NCBI GenBank assembly: GCA_005776725.1
Contig: SXOO01000292.1
Span: 1 to 42,033, forward strand
DNA length: 42,033 nucleotides
From: Pseudomonadota bacterium
GTDB taxonomy: Bacteria > Myxococcota_A > UBA9042 > GCA-2863065
Direction of reading: 5' to 3'
The notes beneath the pieces were generated by a model. The model ran no database searches. It saw only the letters and a list, made by a program, of their open reading frames with translations, and was not told where the DNA came from. Of this stretch, positions 15,748 to 23,549 are shown in pieces. Position 1 is the stretch's first letter; every line of letters starts with the position of its first letter. The position numbers and the translations under genes were made by a program.

Positions 15748-16616
15748 AGAACATCGCTGTACTCGGCGCCGGTACCATGGGCCACGGGATCGCCCACGTG
15801 GCAGCGGTCTCTGGTTTCTCCACGCGCCTCTACGACGTGGACGAGCCGGCCCTTGCGCGGGGCCTCGGGAAGATCCGAGCCACGCTAGACGGCGGCGTCC
15901 AGCGCGGAAAGCTCACCGAGGAGCTGCGCGACGCGGCCCTGGCCCGCCTCAGCGGTTCCACCCAGCTCGACGCCGTGTTGGCCGACGTGGACGCCGTCAT
16001 CGAGTCGGTGCCCGAGCGGATGGACCTCAAGCGGCGCCTGGCCACCGAGGTCGGCGGCCGCGTCCCGGGTGTGTTGTTCGGCACCAACACCTCGTCGCTC
16101 AGCGTCACCGAGATCGCCGCCGCCCACCCACGGCCCGAGCGCGTCGTCGGGCTCCACTTCTTCAACCCGCCGCACGTCATGAAGCTGCTCGAGGTGGTGC
16201 GTGGCATGGCCACCTCGCCCGAGACCGTGGCGGAGGCGAGGGCGCTTGGCGCCTCCTTGGGCCGCGAGCTCATCGTGGTCAACGACTCGGCCGGCTTCGC
16301 CACGAGTCGGCTGGGGCTCGTGCTGGGTCTCGAGGCGATCCGCATGCTGGAGCAGGGAGTGGCCAGCGCCGTGGAGATCGACCAGGCGATGAAGCTGGGC
16401 TACCGCCACCCCATGGGGCCGCTGGAGCTCACCGATCTAGTCGGCCTCGACGTCCGCCTCGCGATCGCCGAGCACCTCCACCGCGAGCTGGGCGACGCCT
16501 TCCGCCCCCCGCAGCTTCTCCGCACGTACGTCCGCGCCGGCTGGCTCGGGAAGAAGTCGGGGCGCGGGTTTTATTGCTGGGACGGCGACACGGCCCGGCC
16601 CGCGCCCGTCGCGTGA
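15744..16616 (+). CDS. 3-hydroxyacyl-CoA dehydrogenase (3-hydroxybutyryl-CoA type)
   Basis: A 290-residue single-function 3-hydroxyacyl-CoA dehydrogenase. The NAD-binding motif GAGTMGHGIA lies at residues 8-17; SSLSVTEIA and the catalytic-His region GLHFFNPPHVMKLLEVV follow, and the C-terminal domain has the usual YRHPMGPLELTDLVGLD. It oxidises 3-hydroxyacyl-CoA to 3-ketoacyl-CoA with NAD+ (or the reverse). The GTG start overlaps the hydratase stop, giving a two-step module. The next gene, 25 bases downstream, has a thiolase fold and would be expected to do the third step, but it lacks the catalytic cysteines. The length matches Hbd-type enzymes, not the fused FadB. Confidence 0.92.
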   Translation: MKNIAVLGAGTMGHGIAHVAAVSGFSTRLYDVDEPALARGLGKIRATLDGGVQRGKLTEELRDAALARLSGSTQLDAVLADVDAVIESVPERMDLKRRLATEVGGRVPGVLFGTNTSSLSVTEIAAAHPRPERVVGLHFFNPPHVMKLLEVVRGMATSPETVAEARALGASLGRELIVVNDSAGFATSRLGLVLGLEAIRMLEQGVASAVEIDQAMKLGYRHPMGPLELTDLVGLDVRLAIAEHLHRELGDAFRPPQLLRTYVRAGWLGKKSGRGFYCWDGDTARPAPVA

Positions 16617-16641
16617 CCCGGCGCTGGAACCGGGAGCGGCG

Positions 16642-19302
16642 GTGAGCGGCGGGGGCAACCGGGTCTACCTCGTCGCGGCGGAGTACTCCGCGAACCCGGC
16701 GGCGCTCGGCGCAGCGCAGAGCGCCACAACCCACGAGCGTGTGTTCTTCCGGTACCCGCGCAGCTCGAGCGCGTGGCCCGGCTTGCGCGCTGGGCCGGCC
16801 GAGCCGATCACGCTGACCGACCTGCTGGCCGATGCGTCCCGGCGCGTGCTCTCGACCGTCACAGCCGCCTTCCCGGATCCCAGTGAGATCCTCGGTGTCA
16901 TCGAGGACCTCCTGGTCACCACGATGCCCGGGATCGCGCCCGACGAGATCATGAGCCCCGCGCTCGTGCCACAGACGCTTCGCGCGATGCTCGACCTCGA
17001 CCCGAGGTGTCGGTGTCAGCTGGTCGTGGGCACCAGCGACAGCGGGGCGTGGGCCTTCGCGAGCGCTGTGAGGCTCCTGCGCGATCGCGTCGGGACGGCG
17101 CTGGTCGCCGCCGGCCAGCTGATCCCCCCGGGATATGCGGGTCAGCAGCGAATCCGAACCGTCCTCGGCGCCCGCGACCAGGCTGCGGGCCTGGACATGC
17201 TCGCGGTGGGTGACCTCCTCATGGACGTCCTGCGGCGGCACGCGGGGGCGTCCCCTCAACAGATGCGCGCCGCCGTCGGCGAGATCCGGCGTTCCAAGCT
17301 CGAGGCTGCCACGCATTACCCGGCTTCCCAGCGCTCCGCCGGGGCGGGTCTCGAGGCGGAGTTGCCCATCACGCCCTACTTCAGCTCGCTCGACATCGCG
17401 CCGGCGTGCTGCGGAGCCGCGGCGGTGCTGGTCACCTCGGACGAGGCCCTCGTGGCCCGCCTGCGCGCCGTCGGGGCCGGCGTGTGGGAGGCGTCCCGCG
17501 ACCAGGCTCCGCGCGATCGCCCCGGCCTCGCTGGAGAGCACGGGCTGCCGTCCTCCGAGGGGCCTGAGGGGCAGCGACGGAGGTTTCGCCGCAGCCGAGT
17601 GGTCGAGGTGCTCGGCGTGGGGGAGGGCGGGGCGAACCCCGATGTCACCTGGCGCCGCTCTCCCATGGCGTCGCTCTCGCCCATGCGGCAGGCGCTCGAG
17701 GCGGCCGCGGACGACGCCAGGGTCCCGTTCGAGACGCTCTCGCAGTCGGCGTTCGCTGTTCTCCACGACGCCTTCCCGTCCATCGAGCTCGGCTTTCTGC
17801 GCTCTCTCGGCCTGTCGCTGGAGCAGGCGCAGCTCCGCATGGCGAGCTGCTGGTCGAACCCTTGCGGCGGGCTCATGTCGTTCGGTCACGCGCTCGGGGC
17901 AAGCGGGCTCGTGCAGATCTGCCAGGTTCAACACCTGCTCTCCGGGGACACGCGGTACCTGCCGACTCGGGCGCCCAGCTGGCCCGACAGCGGCGCCTCG
18001 GCGCTGGCGGCGTCGGTGGGTGGTCCCTTCTCGCACATCGTGGCCAGCGTCTTCCACGGTGGCACGGCCGACGACACAGGGGCCAAGGGAGGCGCGCCTC
18101 ACGCGCACGCCACCCGGCGGCCGCCCTGGAGTGGCGAGGCCCGCTCTCCTGCGACCCACCGCGTCCGCGAGGCGTCGGTCGCGGAGGCGCGCCGGACCGA
18201 GGCCCGACGAAGCGCGGGCAGGTACCGGGCCGCCTTGTCCACCGGGCAGCCGGAGCTGCGTTATGTCGAGGGGGTCACCTCGGTCGATCTCAGGAGCTCG
18301 CTGGTCGGGCTGCCGCCTGCGGCCGTGGCCCTCACGGTCGGCCGCGCCGCCGAGTCCGCCGGGCGGGGCGACCTAGGCCCTGCGCTGCTCGAGCGCCTCC
18401 TGGACCTTCAGTCGCGCCTCCGGTCGGGAGCTGCGCGGATCCTCCCGGACTACGAAGACGCCGTACGGGCCGTCGCGGGTGAGGCGAAGCTCGCGGAGCG
18501 GCTGAAGCTGGCGCTTCGGGTTCCGATAGCGCTCACCGCGGCGCTGCCCGACGCGCGCTCCGGCGACTCGGCCAAGAGCCTCCTCGGACGGACGCGAGAC
18601 GTCGTCGCGCTCGGGGCTTTCGCGCAGCGCGCGGAACAGCGACTCGCTTTCCTTCGCCTGGCCGAAGACGGCCTTGGTGAATACGGCGCTCCGGACGACT
18701 CGGCGGCGTGGCTGCCGCCCTGGGAAGCTGACGCGACGTGGCCGGTCGGGGGTCCCCTGGGCGGGCCCGAGAGGCTCCAGGCCGAGCGCGCCGCCCTTGT
18801 GGCCGCGCCGAACGCCTCGGCGCGTGCGCGGACACTCGCCGATGTGGCGGTGGTCGAGCTGCTGGTAGAGGACCTCGTGCCGGACGCCGACGAGGTCGCG
18901 CTGCTCGGCGAGGTGCGTCGGGCGTGCGCGTGGTTCGGACGGGGCGAGGTGTCGGTGGGCCGGGCCCTCGGCGTCGTCTCCGTGACCGTCGTGGCGCCCT
19001 GGACACAAGGACCCGCGCTGGGCCGGGACGCGGTGCTCGCGGCCTTCGAGCTGAGCCATGGGCGACGCGACCAGCGTCGTATCGCGATCGCGCTCGGCCG
19101 AGCCCCCGCCGCGCGACTCGACCCCGAGGGCCTCGTCCTCGTGCCTCCCTCCACCCTCCAGCGGGCGCGTCGCGCGTCGCAGGCGGCGCTCGCACCGCTA
19201 GTGGTCGACCCTGCACCGGAGCTGGCGCTCCACGAGCAGCTCTCGGCCATGGGGCTCGGTGCCAGGGACGGACTGTACGTGTACCCAAAGGTCACCAGCT
19301 GA
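16642..19302 (+). CDS. Thiolase-like protein without catalytic cysteines, fused to an unknown C-terminal domain
   Basis: An 886-residue protein. Residues about 5-475 have the thiolase fold: VVGTSDSGAWAF (128-139) is at the place of the nucleophile loop V-C-x-S-G, with Ser132 where Cys is expected; ACCGAAAVLVTSDEAL (255-270) matches the second-half loop, and NPCGGLMSFGHALGASG (406-422) carries the conserved His416. The second catalytic Cys (normally C-x-G near the end) is absent; ASVGGPFSHIVASV is found there. A basic linker (about 475-530) leads to a 350-residue C-terminal part, mostly helical, that I do not recognise (AGEAKLAERLKLALRVPI, VVELLVEDLVPDADEVALL). The start is a GTG at 16642. It overlaps the next start by one base (TGATG). 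Candidate roles are a non-condensing thiolase-fold enzyme (such as the Ltp2-type retro-aldolases) or a scaffold for the two upstream enzymes. Confidence 0.75.
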   Translation: MSGGGNRVYLVAAEYSANPAALGAAQSATTHERVFFRYPRSSSAWPGLRAGPAEPITLTDLLADASRRVLSTVTAAFPDPSEILGVIEDLLVTTMPGIAPDEIMSPALVPQTLRAMLDLDPRCRCQLVVGTSDSGAWAFASAVRLLRDRVGTALVAAGQLIPPGYAGQQRIRTVLGARDQAAGLDMLAVGDLLMDVLRRHAGASPQQMRAAVGEIRRSKLEAATHYPASQRSAGAGLEAELPITPYFSSLDIAPACCGAAAVLVTSDEALVARLRAVGAGVWEASRDQAPRDRPGLAGEHGLPSSEGPEGQRRRFRRSRVVEVLGVGEGGANPDVTWRRSPMASLSPMRQALEAAADDARVPFETLSQSAFAVLHDAFPSIELGFLRSLGLSLEQAQLRMASCWSNPCGGLMSFGHALGASGLVQICQVQHLLSGDTRYLPTRAPSWPDSGASALAASVGGPFSHIVASVFHGGTADDTGAKGGAPHAHATRRPPWSGEARSPATHRVREASVAEARRTEARRSAGRYRAALSTGQPELRYVEGVTSVDLRSSLVGLPPAAVALTVGRAAESAGRGDLGPALLERLLDLQSRLRSGAARILPDYEDAVRAVAGEAKLAERLKLALRVPIALTAALPDARSGDSAKSLLGRTRDVVALGAFAQRAEQRLAFLRLAEDGLGEYGAPDDSAAWLPPWEADATWPVGGPLGGPERLQAERAALVAAPNASARARTLADVAVVELLVEDLVPDADEVALLGEVRRACAWFGRGEVSVGRALGVVSVTVVAPWTQGPALGRDAVLAAFELSHGRRDQRRIAIALGRAPAARLDPEGLVLVPPSTLQRARRASQAALAPLVVDPAPELALHEQLSAMGLGARDGLYVYPKVTS

Positions 19303-20378
19303 TGCGCGTGGCAGAGCTCAGGGCCCGGGAGGACTACGACGCGACGCTCGTCCGCGCCCTCAAGGCGGGTCTGGCGGCCTACGTGGGGCAGCCGGTAAAC
19401 GTCTCGCTCGGCGGGCCCGGCCAGGAGTGGTACCTCCACCGCCTGTTCTCGGCGTATGTCACCGCCTCTCCAGGCCCCGAGGCGCGCCGCTTCCTCCGCG
19501 ACGGCTTCCGCGTCACGCACAACCTCCCCCGCGCGCCGGCCCAGTGGGCTGCGGGCACGCTCGCCGCCACGTCGCTGGGCTCGCGGATCGCGGCCACGCA
19601 CGCCTTCTCGGTCGACCCAGGGCTACCACACGCCGAGGCGTTGGTGATCCTCCCGGGTAATCGCCGGTTTCGCCTCTTCGACTTCGCGCACCAGCGCTCC
19701 CGGGTGCTGGCGAAGGTCCCCGGCGCTCTGTCGGCTGAGCTGCGGTGTCGCGCCGGCGTGGGTCCGTGGCTCCCCGTGCTCTCAGCGGATCCGGCGGGTG
19801 AGTGGTTCGAGGAGCCGCTCTGCCCGGGGGTGCCGTTGTCGCGCGCCCCCCTGTGGGCGCCACGCGCCGCGCTGGCCGAGGAGGCGCTGGCGATCCTCGA
19901 CCGCTACACCGCCGCGTCCGCCACCGAGCGCCCCACGCCCGAGGTGATCGACGACCTGCTGTCTCGGTGCGGACCCGGGACCCCGCGCCCGCGCGGGCTC
20001 GCCGGCCGCACGCTCGTGGGGCCCAGCCACGGGGACGCTCAGGCCGGCAACGTGCTGGTGGCGTCCGGGTCTCCGCCGGTCTGGATCGACTGGGAGTTCG
20101 CCGCGCTCCGCGTCGTGGGCTTCGACCGCGCCCTCCATGCGCTGCGCTTTCGGTTCCCGGACGGACTCGCGCAGCGGATCCGCGCGGCAATGGCGGGGCA
20201 GGCGCCAAGCCAGGCGGCGCTCTCCAAGGACCGGACCGCGCGCCGCTCGGCGCTGGCGCTCTTCCTCCTCGAGGAGCTGGCTACCGTGAGAGACGCGCGT
20301 CGGTCCCTCGGCCTGCAAGGGCCCGCACCCTCGGAGGCCGAGCTGTTGTCTGCGCTGCACGTGGTCGTGGACCCCTGA
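19302..20378 (+). CDS. APH-fold phosphotransferase (kinase) of unknown substrate
   Basis: A 358-residue protein with an ATG at 19302 that shares a base with the stop of the preceding gene. The C-terminal lobe has the aminoglycoside-phosphotransferase/choline-kinase signature: GPSHGDAQAGNVLV with H243, D245 (catalytic) and N250, then WIDWEF with D263 and E265 (metal binding). The N-terminal lobe is divergent; EWFEEPLCPGVPLS (about 167-180) is the hinge region. Members phosphorylate sugars, amines, amino acids or antibiotics. The next gene is galE, so a sugar or sugar-alcohol substrate is a reasonable guess, while the coupling to the thiolase-like gene points to the lipid side. The larger open frame upstream is a shadow of the thiolase-like gene. 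Confidence 0.78.
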   Translation: MRVAELRAREDYDATLVRALKAGLAAYVGQPVNVSLGGPGQEWYLHRLFSAYVTASPGPEARRFLRDGFRVTHNLPRAPAQWAAGTLAATSLGSRIAATHAFSVDPGLPHAEALVILPGNRRFRLFDFAHQRSRVLAKVPGALSAELRCRAGVGPWLPVLSADPAGEWFEEPLCPGVPLSRAPLWAPRAALAEEALAILDRYTAASATERPTPEVIDDLLSRCGPGTPRPRGLAGRTLVGPSHGDAQAGNVLVASGSPPVWIDWEFAALRVVGFDRALHALRFRFPDGLAQRIRAAMAGQAPSQAALSKDRTARRSALALFLLEELATVRDARRSLGLQGPAPSEAELLSALHVVVDP

Positions 20379-20404
20379 GCGGCGCTCGGGGTACGCTGCG
20401 CCGC
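20379..20404 (+). terminator. Hairpin directly after the kinase stop codon, before galE
   Basis: GCGGCGC (20379-20385) and GCGCCGC (20398-20404) form a perfect seven-pair stem with a 12-base loop immediately after the TGA at 20376-20378 and ahead of the galE ribosome binding site. It has no T-tract; it may be a weak terminator, an attenuator or an mRNA stabiliser. Confidence 0.35.
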
Positions 20405-20420
20405 GAAGAAGGGGGCCCAA

Positions 20421-21446
20421 TTGAAGACCATTCTGGTGACCGGCGCTGCCGGCTATGTCGGTGCCACGACCGTATTGCATCTCCGGGACCGCGGCTTCCG
20501 CGTTCTGGGCGTTGACGACCTCTCCAATGGAGACGCGGCGTTCCTCGGCCTCTCCGATCTCGGGGTCGAGCTCGACGTCCGCACTGGGGGGCCGCTGGTG
20601 GAGCTGCTCCGCGCCGAGCGCGTGAGCGGGATCGTTCACTGCGCCGCGTACGCAGTGGTCGCGGACTCGGTCCGAGATCCCGTCGGGTACTTCGAGAACA
20701 ACATCCGCGGCTCGAGCACCGTCATCGACGCCGCCGTCCGCGCCGGGAAGATCCCGGTGGTCTTCTCGTCGTCGGCCACGGTCTATGGCGCGCCCGATGT
20801 CTCACCGATCTTCGAGACAGCGCCGCGCCTGCCTATCCACCCCTACGGCTTCACCAAGCTCGCCGGCGAGCGCGCCCTCGAGTTCGCGGACCGAGCGCAT
20901 GGGCTCCGTAGCGTGTCTCTCCGATACTTCAACGCGGCCGGCGCCGATCCCTCAGGGCGGGCCGGCGAGCGGCACGTCATCGAGACCCGGGTGCTCCCGA
21001 ACCTCCTTCGGGCCGTGTTCACCGTCGACTCGCCGTTCCAGATGGCCGGGGACGACTGGCCCACCGCCGACGGGACCTGCGTGCGCGACTACGTGCACAC
21101 CAGCGACATCGCGGCCGCGCACCTCGCGGCTCTCCAGTATCTCTGGGCGGGCGGGCGCACCGAGGCGGTGAACATCGGCGGCGGCGGGCCCGGCACCAGC
21201 GTGCGCGAGCTCATCCGCGCAGTGGAGTCTGCGACTGGAAGGCGAGTCCCGATCGAGGTCGGGCCGCGCCGTCCCGGCGACGCGCCGGTTCTGGTCGCGA
21301 GCATCGAGCGCGCCTCTGCTGTTCTGGGCTGGGCTCCCACCGCGTCCAACCTCGACAACATAGTGCGCACCGCGGCCGCGTGGCACGAGCACGAGCTCCA
21401 GAGGTACCCGCGCCGCCCGAGCGACCTCTTTCAGCTCGAGGACTGA
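20421..21446 (+). CDS. galE: UDP-glucose 4-epimerase (GalE family)
   Basis: A 341-residue extended short-chain dehydrogenase. The NAD motif is GAAGYVG (8-14), then VDDLSNG, HCAAYAVVADSV (73-84), the catalytic Ser118 in FSSSATVYGAP, Tyr142-x3-Lys146 in PYGFTKLAGE, LRYFNAAGADPSG, and RDYVHTSDIAAAH. This is the GalE pattern: interconversion of UDP-glucose and UDP-galactose (or the N-acetyl forms) for polysaccharide and LPS synthesis. The start is a TTG at 20421 behind GAAGGGGG. Related nucleotide-sugar epimerases cannot be ruled out, but the whole signature is canonical. It follows the kinase gene and precedes tamA. Confidence 0.9.
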   Translation: MKTILVTGAAGYVGATTVLHLRDRGFRVLGVDDLSNGDAAFLGLSDLGVELDVRTGGPLVELLRAERVSGIVHCAAYAVVADSVRDPVGYFENNIRGSSTVIDAAVRAGKIPVVFSSSATVYGAPDVSPIFETAPRLPIHPYGFTKLAGERALEFADRAHGLRSVSLRYFNAAGADPSGRAGERHVIETRVLPNLLRAVFTVDSPFQMAGDDWPTADGTCVRDYVHTSDIAAAHLAALQYLWAGGRTEAVNIGGGGPGTSVRELIRAVESATGRRVPIEVGPRRPGDAPVLVASIERASAVLGWAPTASNLDNIVRTAAAWHEHELQRYPRRPSDLFQLED

Positions 21447-21519
21447 ACGACGGGTGTGCGCTCCGAGACCGGCCCGGGAGGCGTCGGGCCCCGTCTCACG
21501 TTCTGAACCCAGCGGGCGC

Positions 21520-23547
21520 GTGCCGGACCGAGTCGATCGGAGACGCTCGACGAGCCGCGTTGCCTTGCTGGCGCTCCTGGCGGTCCTCGTGGGGTGCCAG
21601 GGTCTGGTGCGGCTGGGGCGGCACCGACCCCCGCCGGGGCGCTTCATCGTCGTGCACGTCGGGCTCGTGGGGAACAAGCAGGTCGCTGACTCGGAGGTCC
21701 TCGGAGCGCTAGAGGTCTTCGCGGACAACTTCGGCAGCCTTGACTCGAAGCCCTTACTCGACCTCTCGGGGCTCGACGAGGACGCACGGCGAATCGAGTC
21801 GGCCTATGCGGCGCTCGGCTACTTCGACGCCCGCTGCACCGGCCACCGGGTGGAGCCCGTAGACGACGTCTCCGTGCGCGTCTTCTTCACGGTGCGCGAG
21901 GGCCGGCCCACGAAGCTCGCCACCCTGGACGTGGCGGTCTGGCCGGACCCTGCGGTGGATCCCGCTGCGGCCGAGCGGCTGCTTCGTTTCGAGCGCAAGA
22001 AGGCCGATTTGCTGGCGCTGGAGCCGCAGGACGTCTGGTCCGAAGGCGCCTACTCCCGCACCCGCGACGCCCTTCGGGATTGGCTACGCACGGAGGGGTT
22101 CCTTTATGCAGAGGTCCTTGGAAACAACCGAATCGACCGCCTGAAGCGACGGGCCGAGGTGCGCTTCGACGTGGTCCCGGGTCCGCTACCGCGGATCGGA
22201 GACGTCGTGGTGCTCGGCAGCGCCGGCGTGCAGCCGTCTCGCGCGCTCCGCCGGGTCGACCTGCGCCGCGGCGACATCGTGGATGCCCGGCGCTTCGAGA
22301 AGGTCGAGGGACGCCTCTTCGGGCTCGGTGTCTTTCAGTCGGTCTCGGTGCGCGCGGATCGCGTGAGCCTCGAGGTGGCGCTGGGTGAGCGCCCGGCGTC
22401 GCTCGAGAACGTCCGCGCGCTCGAGTGGCCGCGCGAGGCCCGGATCCTGGTCACGCTTCAGGAGATGCCATTCCAAGAGGTGCGCGTGGGGGCTGGCCTC
22501 GCGTTCGACAACGCGCGCAACGAGGTGTCGGTGCCCATCGAGTATCGCCACCGCAGCCTGTTCGGAGGCGAGAGGCACTTCGATCTGTCACTGCGGCCGG
22601 CCTACCTCGTCTTGCCCTCCTTCGCTCAGGCCGACCAGCACGGCCCCGCCTTCAAGGCCTCGCTCCAGTTCAGCCAGCCGGCCTTCCTCGAGGAGTACCT
22701 CACGCTGGGCCTCGGCTCCACGTACAACCTGGAGCTCCGCGAGCGCGGCTTCTTCCACGAGGTGTCTGCCACGGTCTCGCTCTCGCGGACCTTCTTCGAC
22801 CTCCTCACCCCGAGCATCTCGTACCGAGTCGACTTCAACGAGCTCATCGACGGCGACGCCGGCACCACGATCGCCGACCTCGACCGGTATCTGCTCACCT
22901 ACCTCGAGCAGGCGCTCACCCTGGACTGGCGAGACAACCTGCTCGACGCCCGAAACGGCGTCTATGCGCGAGTCGCCGTCGCGGAGTCCTTCGCGGCACT
23001 GGGGAGCGGCTTCGACTTCTTGCGCCTCGAAGGCGATCTGCGCGGCTATGTCCGCGCGGGCAGCTTCCTCACGCTCGCAGCGCGCGTCGCCTATTCCCAC
23101 AACTTCAGCTTCAGCGACGTGTACCCGCCCACCTCGGTGTGGTTCACGGGTGGTGGAGCGTCCGACATGCGGGGCTTCGCGTCCCAGGCCATGGGACCGA
23201 CCACCTGCCGCGCCGAGGGCGAGACTGAGGAGACCCTGGTGCTGGATGGGCTTGGATGTCCCGAGGGCGCCACGGCGTTCAGCGATGGCGGAAACGTGAA
23301 GTTCCTCAGCAGCGTGGAGGCGCGGTTCTACCTGCCCTACGACTTCGGCGTGGTTGCGTTCGCGGACTTTGGCCAGCTCTGGACGCTCTCGGATGTAGTC
23401 GATTGGGGCGACGTAGAGATCGCAGTGGGCGGGGGGCTCCGCTACTACACGATCATCGGTGCCATCCGGTTCGACGTGGGCTACCTCCTCACACACCCGG
23501 GCGAGCCGGACCCCGCGCTCCATCTCAGCATCGGGCAGGCGTTCTAG
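21520..23547 (+). CDS. tamA: Omp85-family outer-membrane protein, TamA-like, with lipobox
   Basis: An Omp85 protein of about 675 residues. The GTG at 21520 gives a signal VALLALLAVLVGC with a near-perfect lipobox (L-V-G-C); an upstream in-frame GTG at 21454 gives 22 more residues. Neither start has a strong ribosome binding site. Three POTRA-like segments follow (beginnings FIVVHVGLVGNKQVADSE, PTKLATLDVAVW and RIGDVVVLGSAG), then a beta-barrel with the L6 motif GGGASDMRGF and a barrel-closing C-terminus ending IGQAF. TamA assembles outer-membrane proteins and works with TamB, which is encoded directly downstream (two bases between stop and start). A lipidated TamA recalls TamL of Bacteroidetes. 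Confidence 0.85.
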   Translation: MPDRVDRRRSTSRVALLALLAVLVGCQGLVRLGRHRPPPGRFIVVHVGLVGNKQVADSEVLGALEVFADNFGSLDSKPLLDLSGLDEDARRIESAYAALGYFDARCTGHRVEPVDDVSVRVFFTVREGRPTKLATLDVAVWPDPAVDPAAAERLLRFERKKADLLALEPQDVWSEGAYSRTRDALRDWLRTEGFLYAEVLGNNRIDRLKRRAEVRFDVVPGPLPRIGDVVVLGSAGVQPSRALRRVDLRRGDIVDARRFEKVEGRLFGLGVFQSVSVRADRVSLEVALGERPASLENVRALEWPREARILVTLQEMPFQEVRVGAGLAFDNARNEVSVPIEYRHRSLFGGERHFDLSLRPAYLVLPSFAQADQHGPAFKASLQFSQPAFLEEYLTLGLGSTYNLELRERGFFHEVSATVSLSRTFFDLLTPSISYRVDFNELIDGDAGTTIADLDRYLLTYLEQALTLDWRDNLLDARNGVYARVAVAESFAALGSGFDFLRLEGDLRGYVRAGSFLTLAARVAYSHNFSFSDVYPPTSVWFTGGGASDMRGFASQAMGPTTCRAEGETEETLVLDGLGCPEGATAFSDGGNVKFLSSVEARFYLPYDFGVVAFADFGQLWTLSDVVDWGDVEIAVGGGLRYYTIIGAIRFDVGYLLTHPGEPDPALHLSIGQAF

Positions 23548-23549
23548 CG

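Noticed and set aside
16642..18060. Annotation as acetyl-CoA acetyltransferase
   Set aside because: Both catalytic cysteine positions are occupied by other residues.
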